64,000 bases of DNA from Craterostigma plantagineum (Eukaryota; Streptophyta; Magnoliopsida; Lamiales; Linderniaceae), in the NCBI GenBank assembly GCA_027422505.1, contig JAPQWV010001547.1, forward strand, positions 1-64,000, given 5' to 3'. Below, piece after piece: positions 1 to 10,369 of this stretch. The translations under genes and the position numbers were made by a program. Position 1 is the first letter of the stretch, and each line of letters starts with the position of its first letter. Below the pieces are notes generated by a model. It made no database searches. It was not told the DNA's origin and saw only the letters and a program-made list of their open reading frames with translations.

Positions 1-1393
1 TGGTAATGAACTTGAACGAAACGGCGGCTTTTCTTTCTCTGGAACCTAACGAATGGGATTCGTTGAGGTAGTGGCATAGTTGACACGAGGTGTCGATAAT
101 TTAGTTAAATTCCGGTGACGGTCACGGGAATAATTAGGACTTGAGATTGTCTTAAGTGCTTAATTAATTTAACTAATGAGGCTCAATTGTGATTAAAATA
201 ATTAGATTGGATTTAATTATTTTATTACTTAAAATTGAGGGACTAAATTGAGAAATTAGAAACCTCATGGGCTTAAATGAAATATTTGCATGTTGACTTG
301 GTCTTGGACATGTGTATAATTCCTAGCTTGCCACATTGGATGAGGTGGCTTGTGAGTCATACTCTTGGCTTTGTTGAGAGCATGACAAGTATTATTGAAT
401 AATAATAAAATAACCCTAAGTGGACTTTTACTACATGATTGATATGACACCTCACTTGATTTTTTATGCAAAAATAATATATAGAACAAGCATGCAACGT
501 GAGTTGATTATCCAAGCCAAGTACTTGGCCACTTTGCTCTCAATAACTAATAGCTAAAGAGTAAGAAAGAGTGTACTTGGTACTTCTTAAGCCACTTAAT
601 TCTAGCCACGGGATCGTTCGACGAAGCCCGACGCCCGAACCGAGCTGCGTCTAGCCATCGGGAGCAGTCTCGGAGGTTCGATCAAGGACATACCAGCGTG
701 ACGATCTAGCCCGGAGGCCCCGGGAATCAGACTAGGCACTGCGACGCTCATCCGAGGTGTAATCACGTACGCCGAAGGTATATTTCAAACCCTACTGATT
801 TGATATTACGAAAAATACCAAACGACCTCGGAATGATTCGAAAGACCCCTCGTTACGATCGTTGGGAACTGTAGAATCAATCTGGAAAATTTGGTATTGA
901 TTGGAAATCATTTCGGTTGTCAAACTGTCGAAAGACGGCAGACTGCCGCTTTAGTCGAATTGACAATTTCGAACCACAGATTTGATTTTGTGAAAAATAC
1001 CAAACGACATCGGAATGATTCGAAGACCCCTCGTTACGATCATTGGGAAGTGTAGAATCAATCTGGAAATTTGGTATCGATCGGAAATCGTTTCGGTCAC
1101 CAAATAGTCGAAACACTGTCGGCTGCCGCTTTGTTCGAACTAGTTTGGAACGAAATTATTAATTAGACTAAATTTGTAATAAATTCGAATTTAGGAAATT
1201 CGAATTAGACGTGGTCTCCTGAGGCTCAGGCAGTACCTGGAGCCCTCGGGAGAAGCCGAAGGGCGTTAGGTCGAATTTAGATGTTGAAAATCGAAAATTC
1301 GGCACCCTATGCCGCTCGGTTCAAAACGCGCTTCCGCTATCGCCACGTTGAGCTGTTCGGGGGCCGGCATCGATTAATCGGGCCTACCCCAAC
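1..1393. repeat. Unclassified LTR-like flank, unit 1
   Basis: No coding region is recognisable here. The stretch is AT-rich at first and then GC-richer, and near 239-262 it carries the phrase GAGGGACTAAATTGAGAAATT, which is typical of plant gypsy LTRs read on the plus strand. Its right edge is abrupt: at about 1393 it joins the truncated LTR of element B. The whole block recurs at 27869-29230, so it belongs to the duplicated unit. An LTR remnant in plus orientation is my inference; neither a TG..CA end nor a TSD is visible. Confidence 0.5.
797..1140. repeat. Two-copy tandem repeat, period about 181 bp
   Basis: The segment beginning GATTTGATATTACG at 797 is repeated from about 979 with scattered substitutions. 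Both units contain the shared phrases CTCGTTACGATC and TGTAGAATCAATCTGGAAA and end in a CTGCCGCTTT phrase. The pair is also present in the second duplication unit near 28660-29000. Confidence 0.8.
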
Positions 1394-2705
1394 AAAAAGT
1401 CTCCCCGGAATTTCACTAAGAGTTTCCAAAATTTAATCATTTTCACTTTAAGACCCTAATTTCACAATTGGTCCATATTTTAATATATTTTCAAATTCTA
1501 ACGTCCAATCTCAAAATATCACTTAAGTTCCCAATTTAAAAATATATTTCTGAATTTTACATTTAAAACCCCAAAATTTCATAATTTACTTTTTAGGACC
1601 CGAAAGTTTTCCTAAGCTTCAGATCTACCCGAATCTTTAAAAATTTCAAATCTGCCCCAAAATCTTTATATTTCTTTAAAAATCTACCTCGTTCGGAATT
1701 TTACAACACAGACTCCCTGAATTTTGTAAAATTTCGATTAAGTCCTAAAATTTTAAAAATAACTATTTTATACGGCTGTTTTGCGACAGTTTGGGATTTC
1801 TCAATGATCACAAAGTAAACGATGTCCGATGGACTTGAAATTTTAACCACAGATAAAGAACTTACATAACATGATTCTGTGCAAAGGGATTTCTAGTCCG
1901 AGGTCTAGATTGTGAGAAATGAATTTTTGAACCTCTTGGCCGAAATGGATAAATAAAACCCTAAACTTCATAAAGATTAAGGTATTAAGCTGGCCGAATT
2001 TTAGCATGTAAGCATCATCACGAAAATCATACAAGAAATTCACGTTTAGCACATAAACACGTATAAATTCGAAAGAGATCATGCAATCACGTAAAATTCA
2101 CGGATTTAAAACTTGTTTACTGCGTAGGTGATCTTCACCTACCTTAATCCGTAGAGAGCTATACGTAACGGGTTGTGTCGTATGATCCCGACCGAGAGCT
2201 TCGATCCCGAACTTTCGGAGATTTTTCTCCTCCTCCTCCTTCTCCTTTCTTTCTTTCTTCTTCTTTTTTTTTTTCCCTTCTTCTTTCTCCCTTTCTCCCT
2301 CTATCTCTCGGCCTCTCCCTTCTTTCTTTCCTTTCACCTTATTTATTTATTTTGCCCTCCATGTGTATTAGTTGTTGAATGGTACTTGTTTGTTTCAAAG
2401 ATACCCTACCCTCACATGCATGGAGGAGGAATATTGAGGATGCCATGTGGGTTCCTTGTCATCATGAAGGAAACTTCCCACCTACCTTCAATTATTTTCG
2501 TCCTCCCCATCTTTTTCTATTTTTTTTTATTTTTTATTTTTATATTTGAGCTTTAGTTTCTCATTTTTCGGCCCCTTTAAAAATTCGGGCCGAATTGTAA
2601 ATTCTTGGCCCAATTCAAGAGAAAATTGGATCTTGTTTGAAAATAATTTTTGTTATTTCGAACATTATTGAAAATCCCGTATTAAATTTTTTTACGGGTA
2701 TTACA
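1394..2705 (-). mobile_element. 3' LTR of gypsy element B copy 1, truncated
   Basis: This is the right-hand part (U3 side) of the B LTR. It matches 18176-19440 of the 5' LTR base for base with roughly 1-2% differences and ends in the canonical ...GGGTATTACA at 2705, directly before a polypurine tract. The other ~870 bp of the LTR are missing, cut at about 1394. It also lacks a 79-bp segment present at about 18745-18823, apparently lost between short AAACCT repeats. A polypyrimidine tract at 2227-2330 is part of the LTR and gives the spurious leucine/phenylalanine-rich open frames there. Confidence 0.88.
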
Positions 2706-2706
2706 T

Positions 2707-2718
2707 CCTTCCCCCCTT
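2707..2718 (-). promoter_or_regulatory. Polypurine tract of element B copy 1
   Basis: TCCTTCCCCCCT on the plus strand reads as a purine run on the coding strand immediately inside the 3' LTR. This is where plus-strand DNA synthesis would be primed. Confidence 0.8.
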
Positions 2719-2739
2719 ACAAGAATCTAGTCCCTGAAA

Positions 2740-3094
2740 TTACAGTACGGAAAATAACTCGGGGTATCTTTCTCTCATCTCGTCTTCTCGTTCCCAAGTG
2801 GCTTCTTCCAGTACTTGGTTCCGCCACAAGACCTTCACGAGGGGAATGTTTTTATTCCGAAGGCGTTTCACCCTCGTACATCATAATTTCCACCGGCTTT
2901 TCTTCGTAGCTCAAGTCCGGCTTCAATTGTTGATATAGCAATTCGCCATGCACCACATGGCTCGGATCCGGAATGTACTTCCGTAACATGGATACGTGGA
3001 AGACATCGTGGACTTGAGTGAGTGACGTAGGAAGTTCTTAGTTGATACGCCACCTCTCCAACTCTTTTCAAGATTGGGAATGGTCCAATATATC
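2740..3094 (-). pseudogene. Element B copy 1: integrase C-terminus and chromodomain
   Basis: This is the far end of the B polyprotein, separated from the rest of pol (12996 onward) by the insertion of element A at 3094/3095. The minus strand shows the GPY/F-type phrase [18 protein letters not shown], then LRKY, then the chromodomain stretch ending in [19 protein letters not shown], with a stop at 2740-2742. The frame is broken more than once, for example after AYQL and again after VEIMMYE, so it cannot be translated as one piece. The chromodomain is what places B among chromoviruses. It normally directs integration toward marked chromatin. Confidence 0.82.
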
Positions 3095-4531
3095 TGTGGC
3101 GCCCCGCCATCTACTACTATTATCTTACACTAACTTACGTGACTAAATAGAAATATAAATATTTTACATACGAAATACCGATATAATTTTTCGATTTTAC
3201 ATAGCAAACCATACACTGCTATTTTACAATACAAACATTATTCGAAGGTTTTACATACAATACAACCATATTTTACAAACACAGCGTAATTAACATAGCA
3301 CCCGCCACACAGGTCGCATCCATGTACACACCACCCTCAAAAGTCACCGGAAGTTCCAGAAGGACCAGCCTCGCCTTTCACAGGTTCACGTACTGTGTTC
3401 ACTGCGTCTACAACACATAATAACATGGGATGAGCTATAAAGCTCAGTAAGTGGAAATATGCATGTATGCACGTGTCAACTAGCAAAGGCATCCGCGCCA
3501 GTGCTTTCTAATACTCACATACTCATATCATTCTTATTTCTTTCTCATTTCTTTTTCATTTGTACCTGGGCCCATAGCTAACTTACTACTCGCACCACCA
3601 TAACATGAGCTCACATCCTTCACAGATAAAAATACGATAGTCGGCCCACTCTGGCTAGGACAAAACTAGGATTTATCTCCAGTTTTTCCATTCACCAGGT
3701 CGCCCCTCTATCTGGCCATCATCATTTTTCATTGCGGTTGCCTTTCCTGGCACTCTGGCTTACGCCATGTGTCTCGTCCAGGTGACCCTCGTCCGCTACC
3801 TAAATAATTTAGGTACATACATTCGACGGTTTTACCCCCGTCATGGTGCCTTTGTAGAAGTAGCTATACTATGACTCTTCATGAGTCTACATCAAATACT
3901 AATGTCTTCAAACATATTTTGTTTTCAAGACGATCACATACGTGCATACTCATACTTCTAATCCTCACATCATTCATGTATGCACATGCTCATGTCACAT
4001 AATAATGCAATAAATGTTTACTATGCAAAAGCATATCGAAACATTTCACTTCATCAATCATCACCACATATTCACATAAAACAAATACATATAACACAAA
4101 TTATGTGTTGTAGGTGAGATTCCCACTTACTTGACGTCCGTAGAATACTAGAAACCTGCCTTGGTAATTTCCCTAAGTCCCGACCTTAGACATAAAATAT
4201 TGGTGTCAGCATACTATTTTAGTTAATTGCTTAAGTATGCTAAATTTCTAAGTTAGGAACTTATTTTGGTAATTCTAGTCGGGTTTGAAATTTCTCACAT
4301 GACCCGTGAAATTCCTAAATTTATTAAGTCTGTTTCGCAAGTTCTAAGTTCTAAAAATGTTCTAATTCGCTAAGTAGAGTTTGCAAATTATTGGACCCGC
4401 GAATTGCTTGAATTCGCCAAACGTTGGACTCGTCGTCCTGGATTCGTGAAGTTCATGTGATTCCCCAACTCAATTCGCAAAGTCTAAAGCCCTTCACCTA
4501 ATTCGCAAAACATATGTACTCGCCAAGTTCT

Positions 4532-4732
4532 ACTTTGATTGCCCACTTTGATTGCCTACTTTGATTGCCCACTTTGATTGCCCACTTTGCTTGCCCACTT
4601 TGATTGCCCACTTTGATTGCCCACTTTGATTGCCCACTTTGCTTGCCCACTTTGATTGCCCACTTTGCTTGCCCACTTTGCTTGCCCACTTTGATTGCCC
4701 ACTTTGCTTGCCCACTTTGATTGCCCACTTTG
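4532..4732. repeat. 13-bp minisatellite in element A LTR
   Basis: About 15 copies of ACTTTGATTGCCC, with a frequent variant ACTTTGCTTGCCC. Because 13 leaves remainder 1 on division by 3, all three minus-strand frames stay open and read the same 13-residue cycle (WAIKVGNQSGQSK-like) in different phase. That explains three overlapping short open frames here. The same array is at 11808-12008 and 32394-32594. Confidence 0.93.
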
Positions 4733-5268
4733 CACACTCAATTTGCAAACTAATCATTTCACACTCTCATTTTGCAAACTCATTCAATTCACGAACACGC
4801 AAACACTGTTAATACCCAGAAACTTAAAACTTTCGATTAAAATCCATTTCTTTCAAGAACACAATGAACATCTTAAAAAACTTCAAAATATATTTAAACC
4901 CTTTAAATTAAAAATCTGTATAAAACCTGAGTAAAATCTAACTTCTCATACTTAGAACATATTAAATCATAACATAAAACTTAAAGATTAAGGTAAGAAA
5001 TTTATACCCCTTTCCAAGCTTAAGTTCAACCTCTACAGTTTGAGTTCTCCGTCTTCTCTCTAGATTTTTTTCTTATGATTGAATAAATGACTAATCTTAC
5101 TTTTCCATTACTGCTTTAGACAACAAAGGACAAAACCCAACGTTGATATTTACCTAATTCGATAAGCATTGTCTCCCACTTGTCTTTCCTACTTAATTAT
5201 AATTAATTTATTATTATAATATTTCCCAACTTCTACACTTTACACTTCCACACTTTGCACTTCCACAC

Positions 5269-5466
5269 TTTGCACTTCCCAACTTCAAAGGTTCAAAGTT
5301 TGCACTTTGCACTTTGCACTTTGCACTTTGCACTTTACAACTTCACGCATCCTTATAACTCACAAAGTTTGCACTTCCCAACTTCAAAGGTTCAAAGTTT
5401 GCACTTTGCACTTTGCACTTTGCACTTTGCACTTTACAACTTCACGCATCCTTATAACTCACAAAG
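5269..5466. repeat. Two 99-bp repeats, each containing a GCACTTT array
   Basis: Each 99-bp unit contains CCCAACTTCAAAGGTTCAAAG, then five GCACTTT units, then ACTTCACGCATCCTTATAAC. Copies lie at 12545-12742 and 33131-33328 in the other LTRs of A. Confidence 0.92.
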
Positions 5467-5710
5467 TATACTTCACATACTCAAACACTTCGCAAATCTT
5501 TTAACTCGCGAAGGCTACCTCACATATTCATACTTCGCCACTTAAAATTGGCCCGTGAAAAATCTTATTTCACAATTCACGAATCTTCGTAATTCGCCAA
5601 CTTCATAAATTTCACATAAGCACATAATATATAAAATATGCAGTCATATAATCACTTAATATGCATGCAAATTTATTGGCCGGCTTACTTACGGGACCCG
5701 GGTATTACAT

Positions 5711-5722
5711 TCTCCCCCCCTT
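5711..5722 (-). promoter_or_regulatory. Polypurine tract of element A
   Basis: TCTCCCCCCCTT on the plus strand, one base inside the 3' LTR. On the coding strand it is AAGGGGGGGAGA, the expected plus-strand primer position. Confidence 0.85.
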
Positions 5723-5744
5723 AAAGAGGATTTCGCCCCCGAAA

Positions 5745-7379
5745 TCAGGTTAGTTGAAATAATTCTGGGTAGCGACTTCTCATATCATCTTCACGTTCCC
5801 ATGTAGCTTCTTCCACTAACTGATTCTGCCATAATACTTTCACTAATGGAATCTCTTTATTTCGTAATCTCTTTACTTCATACATCAAAATTTCCACTGG
5901 CTTCTCTTCATAACTCAAATCTGGCTGAAGTTGTTGATGCACAAATTCATTCTTTAATACTTGATTCGGATCAGCAATATATTTTCTCAGCGTTGACACA
6001 TGAAAGACATCATGAACTTGTGCCAACGAAGCTGGTAACTCCAGTTGATAAGCTACCTCTCCAACTCTTTTGATTATCTTAAAAGGTCCAATGTATCTTG
6101 GGCTTAACTTGCCCTTTCGCCCAAACCGTTTTACGCCTTTCATTGAAGATACTTTCAAAAATACCCAGTCATCAATTTCAAATTCCAATGGCCTTCGCTT
6201 TTGGTCTACGTAACTCTTCTGTCGACTTTGAGCCGTTCGCATTCTCTCTCGTATTTTTGCTATTGCCTCGGTCATCTCTTGAACCATGTCAGGCCCTAAC
6301 ATCGCACGTTCGCCGACTTCATCCCAATGTATAGGAGATCGACACTTGCGTCCATACAAAGCTTCATACGGTGCCATCCCAATAGTTGCATGATAACTAT
6401 TGTTGTAGGAAAATTCAATCAATGGCAAATATTTGCTCCAACTTCCTTTAAAATCTAAAACACATGCTCGCAACATGTCTTCCAATGTTTGAATGGTTCG
6501 TTCAGATTGACCGTCAGTTTGAGGATGATAAGCTGTACTGAAAGACAACTTAGTCCCCATCGCCTTCTGTAAACTCATCCAAAATTTGGATAAGAACCGT
6601 GAATCTCGATCTGAAATTATCGATAACGGAATCCCGTGGAGTCGTACAATTTCCTTAATATACAGTTCTGCATAACGCTCCATGGAAAATATCGAACTTA
6701 TGGGTAGGAAATGAGCTGACTTGGTTAATCGATCGACTACAACCCAAATGGCGTCATAGCCTTGTACATTTCTTGGTAAACCAACGATAAAATCCATCGT
6801 AATATGATCCCACTTCCATTCAGGTATCGGCAAAGGCTGTAATGTCCCTGCCGGTCGTTGATGCTCCGCTTTTATTTGTTGACAAGTCAGACATTGGCTT
6901 ACGAATGTCGCAATGTCTCTTTTCATTCCCGGCCACCAATAATTTATTCGTAAGTCTCGATACATTTTTGTAGCCCCTGGATGTACCGAATAGATTGTGG
7001 CATGTGCTTCCTTCATTATAGTTCTTCGAATTTCCGCATTATCGGGTACGTATAAACGATCTCTGTAATATAAACTTCCATCATCTTGTATCTTGAAATC
7101 CGATGCATGTTGTTCCATTTGAGTGTCTTTGATCTTTAAATAAAATTCATCTTCTTCTTGTGCCTTCTTAATTTGTTCCAGTATTGTCGGTTGTAAAGTT
7201 AATGCAGCCAATCGTGCTTCGACTTCTCCCAATTGTACTACCTCCAGTTCCAGTAGATGTAACTCTGCACTTACAGCTTTTCGGCTTAACGCATCGGCCA
7301 CCACATTTGCTTTGCCTGGGTGATAACTGATCACACAATCGTAGTCTTTGACCAGTTCTAGCCACCTTCTTTGCCTCAT
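5745..7379 (-). CDS. Element A pol: RNase H end, integrase and chromodomain
   Basis: Second part of the A polyprotein (544 residues from the first Met). The same frame stays open upstream to the frameshift at about 7468, so translation would normally arrive from RT and not start here. The order seen is the RNase H tail with the ADALSRK phrase; the zinc-binding HHCC region ending [11 protein letters not shown] (about 140-170); the catalytic core with [13 protein letters not shown] (first Asp, ~190), [12 protein letters not shown] (second Asp, ~255) and [18 protein letters not shown] (Glu, ~293); the GPY/F-type motif [20 protein letters not shown] (~428); and a C-terminal chromodomain ending [20 protein letters not shown]. 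All three DDE residues are present, so the integrase looks functional. It would join element cDNA to chromosomal DNA in the nucleus. Confidence 0.93.
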   Translation of the reverse strand: MRQRRWLELVKDYDCVISYHPGKANVVADALSRKAVSAELHLLELEVVQLGEVEARLAALTLQPTILEQIKKAQEEDEFYLKIKDTQMEQHASDFKIQDDGSLYYRDRLYVPDNAEIRRTIMKEAHATIYSVHPGATKMYRDLRINYWWPGMKRDIATFVSQCLTCQQIKAEHQRPAGTLQPLPIPEWKWDHITMDFIVGLPRNVQGYDAIWVVVDRLTKSAHFLPISSIFSMERYAELYIKEIVRLHGIPLSIISDRDSRFLSKFWMSLQKAMGTKLSFSTAYHPQTDGQSERTIQTLEDMLRACVLDFKGSWSKYLPLIEFSYNNSYHATIGMAPYEALYGRKCRSPIHWDEVGERAMLGPDMVQEMTEAIAKIRERMRTAQSRQKSYVDQKRRPLEFEIDDWVFLKVSSMKGVKRFGRKGKLSPRYIGPFKIIKRVGEVAYQLELPASLAQVHDVFHVSTLRKYIADPNQVLKNEFVHQQLQPDLSYEEKPVEILMYEVKRLRNKEIPLVKVLWQNQLVEEATWEREDDMRSRYPELFQLT

Positions 7380-7408
7380 ATTTAATTCCTTCTGAGTAAA
7401 GAAATATT

Positions 7409-10210
7409 TCAGACTCTTGTGATCCGTGTAAATTTCACAACGCTCCCCGTATAAATAATGTCTCCAATTTTTAACGCGAACACCACTGCGGCTAACTCCA
7501 AGTCATGAGTAGGGTAATTCTTTTCATACTCCTTTAATTGTCGAGAGGCGTAAGCAACCACATTTCCATGTTGCATTAATACACAACCTAGGCCATTCCT
7601 TGATGCATCGCTATAAACCGAAAATCCTCCAGTCCCAGATGGTATAGTAAGAACTGGAGCTGATGTGAGTCGTTTCTTCAATTCTTGAAAACTTTGCTCA
7701 CACTCCTCACTCCAATAGAATGGAACATTCTTCCTTGTTAACTTCGTCAATGTTGATGCAATCTTTGAAAAATCTTTAATGAACTTTCTGTAGTATCCAG
7801 CTAAACCAAGAAAACTCCGTACTTCCGTGACATTGGTTGGTTGTGGCCAATTGTTGATAGCTTCAATTTTGCTAGGATCCACAGAAATTCCATCTCCAGA
7901 AACAATGTGACCTAGAAATGCAACTTGACTCAACCAGAATTCACATTTCTTGAACTTGGCATATAATTGATTTTCCCGTAATATCTCAAGAACTTTCTTC
8001 AAATGCAATTCGTGTTCCTCCTTTGTCTTCGAATATATAAGGATGTCATCGATAAATACAATGACAAACTTGTCCAAAAATTGTTTGAACACCCGATTCA
8101 TTAAATCCATAAATGCCGCTGGCGCATTAGTCACCCCAAAAGGCATAACTAAGAATTCATAGTGTCCATATCGAGTACTAAACGCCGTCTTTGGAATGTC
8201 TTCTTTTCGAACCTTCAATTGATGATACCCCGATCGTAAATCGATTTTTGAAAACACCGTGGCTCCTTGAAGTTGATCGAACAAATCATCAATTCTTGGT
8301 AGTGGATATTTGTTCTTAATTGTTATTTTGTTCAACTCTCTGTAATCGATACATAATCGCATCGACCCATCCTTCTTTCGCACAAACAGAACTGGCGCTC
8401 CCCAAGGAGAAAAACTAGATTGGATAAATCCCTTCTGTAATAAATCATCCAACTGCTCTTTTAACTCCTTTAATTCAGCTGGCGCTAACCGATAAGGAGT
8501 CTTTGAGATTGGAGCAGATCCTGGTACTAAATCGATCGTAAATTCAATCTCTCGATCTGGTGGTAATCCTGGTAAATCTTCTGGAAAAACATCAGGAAAA
8601 TCTCGTACCACAGTCACCTCTTCTAATTTTGGCATTGAACGATCCTCTGATTTTATTGCGAAAACTAGATAAGCTTCGCATCCCACCTTAATCAAACGTT
8701 GCGCCTTTGTCGCTGAAATTCTAGAAATGTTCTTTTCCTTGATTGTCCCCACGAAACTGAAAGGCTCATTTTCTTCAATATTGAACGTAACTGTCTTGCG
8801 ATTACAGTCAATGACAGCTCCATATTTTGATAGCCAGTCCATTCCAAGAATCACCTCATAGTCGTTCATTGGAATAACTATTAAATCAACGGATAGTTCT
8901 CGTCCATTCACTAACACAGGACAATTTCTTAAGACCATATTAGTTCGCATCGCAACTCCATGTGGAACAGTCACATCATATTCATAGTCAGATAGGTTAG
9001 GTGTAATCCCGAATCTCGCCACATACTTAGTGGATGCAAATGAATGCGTGGCTCCTGAATCTACTAATATGCATGTTGGGACTTGGTGTATAAGTAGAAT
9101 ACCTGCAACCACGGACGGATTAGCCTCCGCTTCCTCTGAAGTCAGCGTATACACTCTAGCCGGTACAGCTGGTGGTCTCACTTGATTCATAACTTGACCT
9201 CCTGGTGCATTTTCTGGACATGCTCTCGCAAAATGTCCCGTCTTCCCACACTTGTAACAAGTAGCATTCTGTGAAAAACATATTCCCAAATGACGTCGCC
9301 CACATCTCGCGCAAATTGGTATTGGTGCTGGGGGTCTCCCCTGATTTAGATTTTGTTGTTGTGGTGGTCCAGGTCTGTTCTGAAAATTTTGCTTCCCGCC
9401 TTTAGGAATGAATTGTCGTTTCTGATTTCCACCCCTCCAGTTTGCTCCTTGTACAAACTTTCGCTTTGCCTCCTGAGCACGAATAATTCGTGTCTCAGCC
9501 TGTTCTGCCACCATAGCTCGCTCCGCCACTTGAGCATATGAAGCTCCTTGTATTCCAGCCATATTAACGTCGCGGTACAACTCTGGCTTCAGACCCTCAA
9601 GAAATCGTTCGACCTTCAAAGCATCAGTACTCACCATATGAATCGCGAACCTTGACAGTTGTTCAAACTTTCTGATATACTCAGCCACAGTCATCATCCC
9701 TTGCTTGAGATTAATGAATTCATTCATGCGCTGAGCTCGCACAGGTGCAGTAAAATATTTGTTCCTGAACAGCTCCTTGAAACGTTCCCAGTTCATTGTA
9801 GTAGGATTTTCAATGACTTGTATGGTGTCCCACCAGTGACCTGCACTCCCTCGTAATAAGAATGCAGCACTTAAAACCTTCTCATTCTCAGGGATTCTGC
9901 TATATTGGAACATGCTCTCTAAAGTTCTAATCCAATCCTCAGCAGATGTTGGGTCAATGGCATCTTCAAAAATAGGAGGGTTCAGTCTGCGAAATCTTTC
10001 GCCCACAACTTCAACTTGATTTGCCTGAGAAACTCCATCATTTCTTGCCCCCTCAGAGTTTCGCTGCTGAATCAACTCTTGAATTTGTTGAGACTGCTGA
10101 CGGACTAACTCAGTGAGCTGAAGAATAGTCGAGTCTCGATTATCAGTCTGGTTTGCATTTTCTCCATCATGATTGTTTACCCCGCTGCCTTCTCCTCTGG
10201 TTCTAACCAT
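7409..10210 (-). CDS. Element A gag-protease-RT-RNase H (frame broken in RNase H)
   Basis: A 933-residue frame opening with [10 protein letters not shown] just downstream of the primer site. The gag capsid region (about 60-260) includes WIRTLESMF and [20 protein letters not shown]. It is followed by [12 protein letters not shown] and a CCHC knuckle [14 protein letters not shown] (~315-330). The aspartic protease has [13 protein letters not shown] (~383). Reverse transcriptase runs from about 530 to 790 with [20 protein letters not shown] and the catalytic FIDDILIYS (~717). RNase H starts at [16 protein letters not shown] (~862). After FALKI a one-base loss near 7468 shifts the frame, so the last ~20 residues are not native; the correct frame continues in the neighbouring pol segment. 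Everything else looks intact. It is either a very young inactivation or a sequencing error. Confidence 0.94.
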   Translation of the reverse strand: MVRTRGEGSGVNNHDGENANQTDNRDSTILQLTELVRQQSQQIQELIQQRNSEGARNDGVSQANQVEVVGERFRRLNPPIFEDAIDPTSAEDWIRTLESMFQYSRIPENEKVLSAAFLLRGSAGHWWDTIQVIENPTTMNWERFKELFRNKYFTAPVRAQRMNEFINLKQGMMTVAEYIRKFEQLSRFAIHMVSTDALKVERFLEGLKPELYRDVNMAGIQGASYAQVAERAMVAEQAETRIIRAQEAKRKFVQGANWRGGNQKRQFIPKGGKQNFQNRPGPPQQQNLNQGRPPAPIPICARCGRRHLGICFSQNATCYKCGKTGHFARACPENAPGGQVMNQVRPPAVPARVYTLTSEEAEANPSVVAGILLIHQVPTCILVDSGATHSFASTKYVARFGITPNLSDYEYDVTVPHGVAMRTNMVLRNCPVLVNGRELSVDLIVIPMNDYEVILGMDWLSKYGAVIDCNRKTVTFNIEENEPFSFVGTIKEKNISRISATKAQRLIKVGCEAYLVFAIKSEDRSMPKLEEVTVVRDFPDVFPEDLPGLPPDREIEFTIDLVPGSAPISKTPYRLAPAELKELKEQLDDLLQKGFIQSSFSPWGAPVLFVRKKDGSMRLCIDYRELNKITIKNKYPLPRIDDLFDQLQGATVFSKIDLRSGYHQLKVRKEDIPKTAFSTRYGHYEFLVMPFGVTNAPAAFMDLMNRVFKQFLDKFVIVFIDDILIYSKTKEEHELHLKKVLEILRENQLYAKFKKCEFWLSQVAFLGHIVSGDGISVDPSKIEAINNWPQPTNVTEVRSFLGLAGYYRKFIKDFSKIASTLTKLTRKNVPFYWSEECEQSFQELKKRLTSAPVLTIPSGTGGFSVYSDASRNGLGCVLMQHGNVVAYASRQLKEYEKNYPTHDLELAAVVFALKIGDIIYTGSVVKFTRITRV

Positions 10211-10354
10211 GTTGTTTCTCTTACCCTAACAGTCCCTAAGGCCAATAAATCATGCGATGCAAGAAATTCATAATATCATATAACTTACGAGCAAGGCTGT
10301 CTTCCGCGCTTTTGAGTGTGTGTACATGGACAGTCTACAGAAACTGCAACCGAA

Positions 10355-10366
10355 GCTCTGATACCA
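10355..10366 (-). promoter_or_regulatory. Primer binding site of element A (tRNA-iMet)
   Basis: On the coding strand this reads TGGTATCAGAGC, complementary to the 3' end of plant initiator tRNA-Met. It lies three bases inside the 5' LTR that begins (plus strand) at 10370. Confidence 0.9.
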
Positions 10367-10369
10367 ACC

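Larger units (their letters stand above)
3095..5709 (-). repeat. 3' LTR of element A
   Basis: A 2,615-bp direct repeat of 10370-12985, bounded by TG..CA, flanked outside by the TSD copy ATATC and inside by a C-rich (coding-strand G-rich) polypurine tract. It holds two internal tandem arrays, listed separately. Short open frames inside it are periodic translations of those arrays and not genes. Confidence 0.95.

Noticed and set aside
2173..2556. Leucine/phenylalanine-rich open frame resembling a membrane protein (also at 19036, 30008, 39627)
   Set aside because: It is a translation of the CT-rich tract in LTR B. It has no start context or family resemblance and changes freely between copies.
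4498..4757. Repetitive 60-79 residue frames (…KWAIKVGNQSGQ…) as a possible repeat-protein gene
   Set aside because: They arise from a 13-bp minisatellite that is open in every frame and lies within an LTR.
4532..5466. CRISPR-like arrays
   Set aside because: Units are contiguous with no unique spacers, in a plant retrotransposon LTR. Not CRISPR.
5846..6334. Plus-strand open frames over A integrase as overlapping genes
   Set aside because: Short, without motifs, and antisense to a well-supported integrase.
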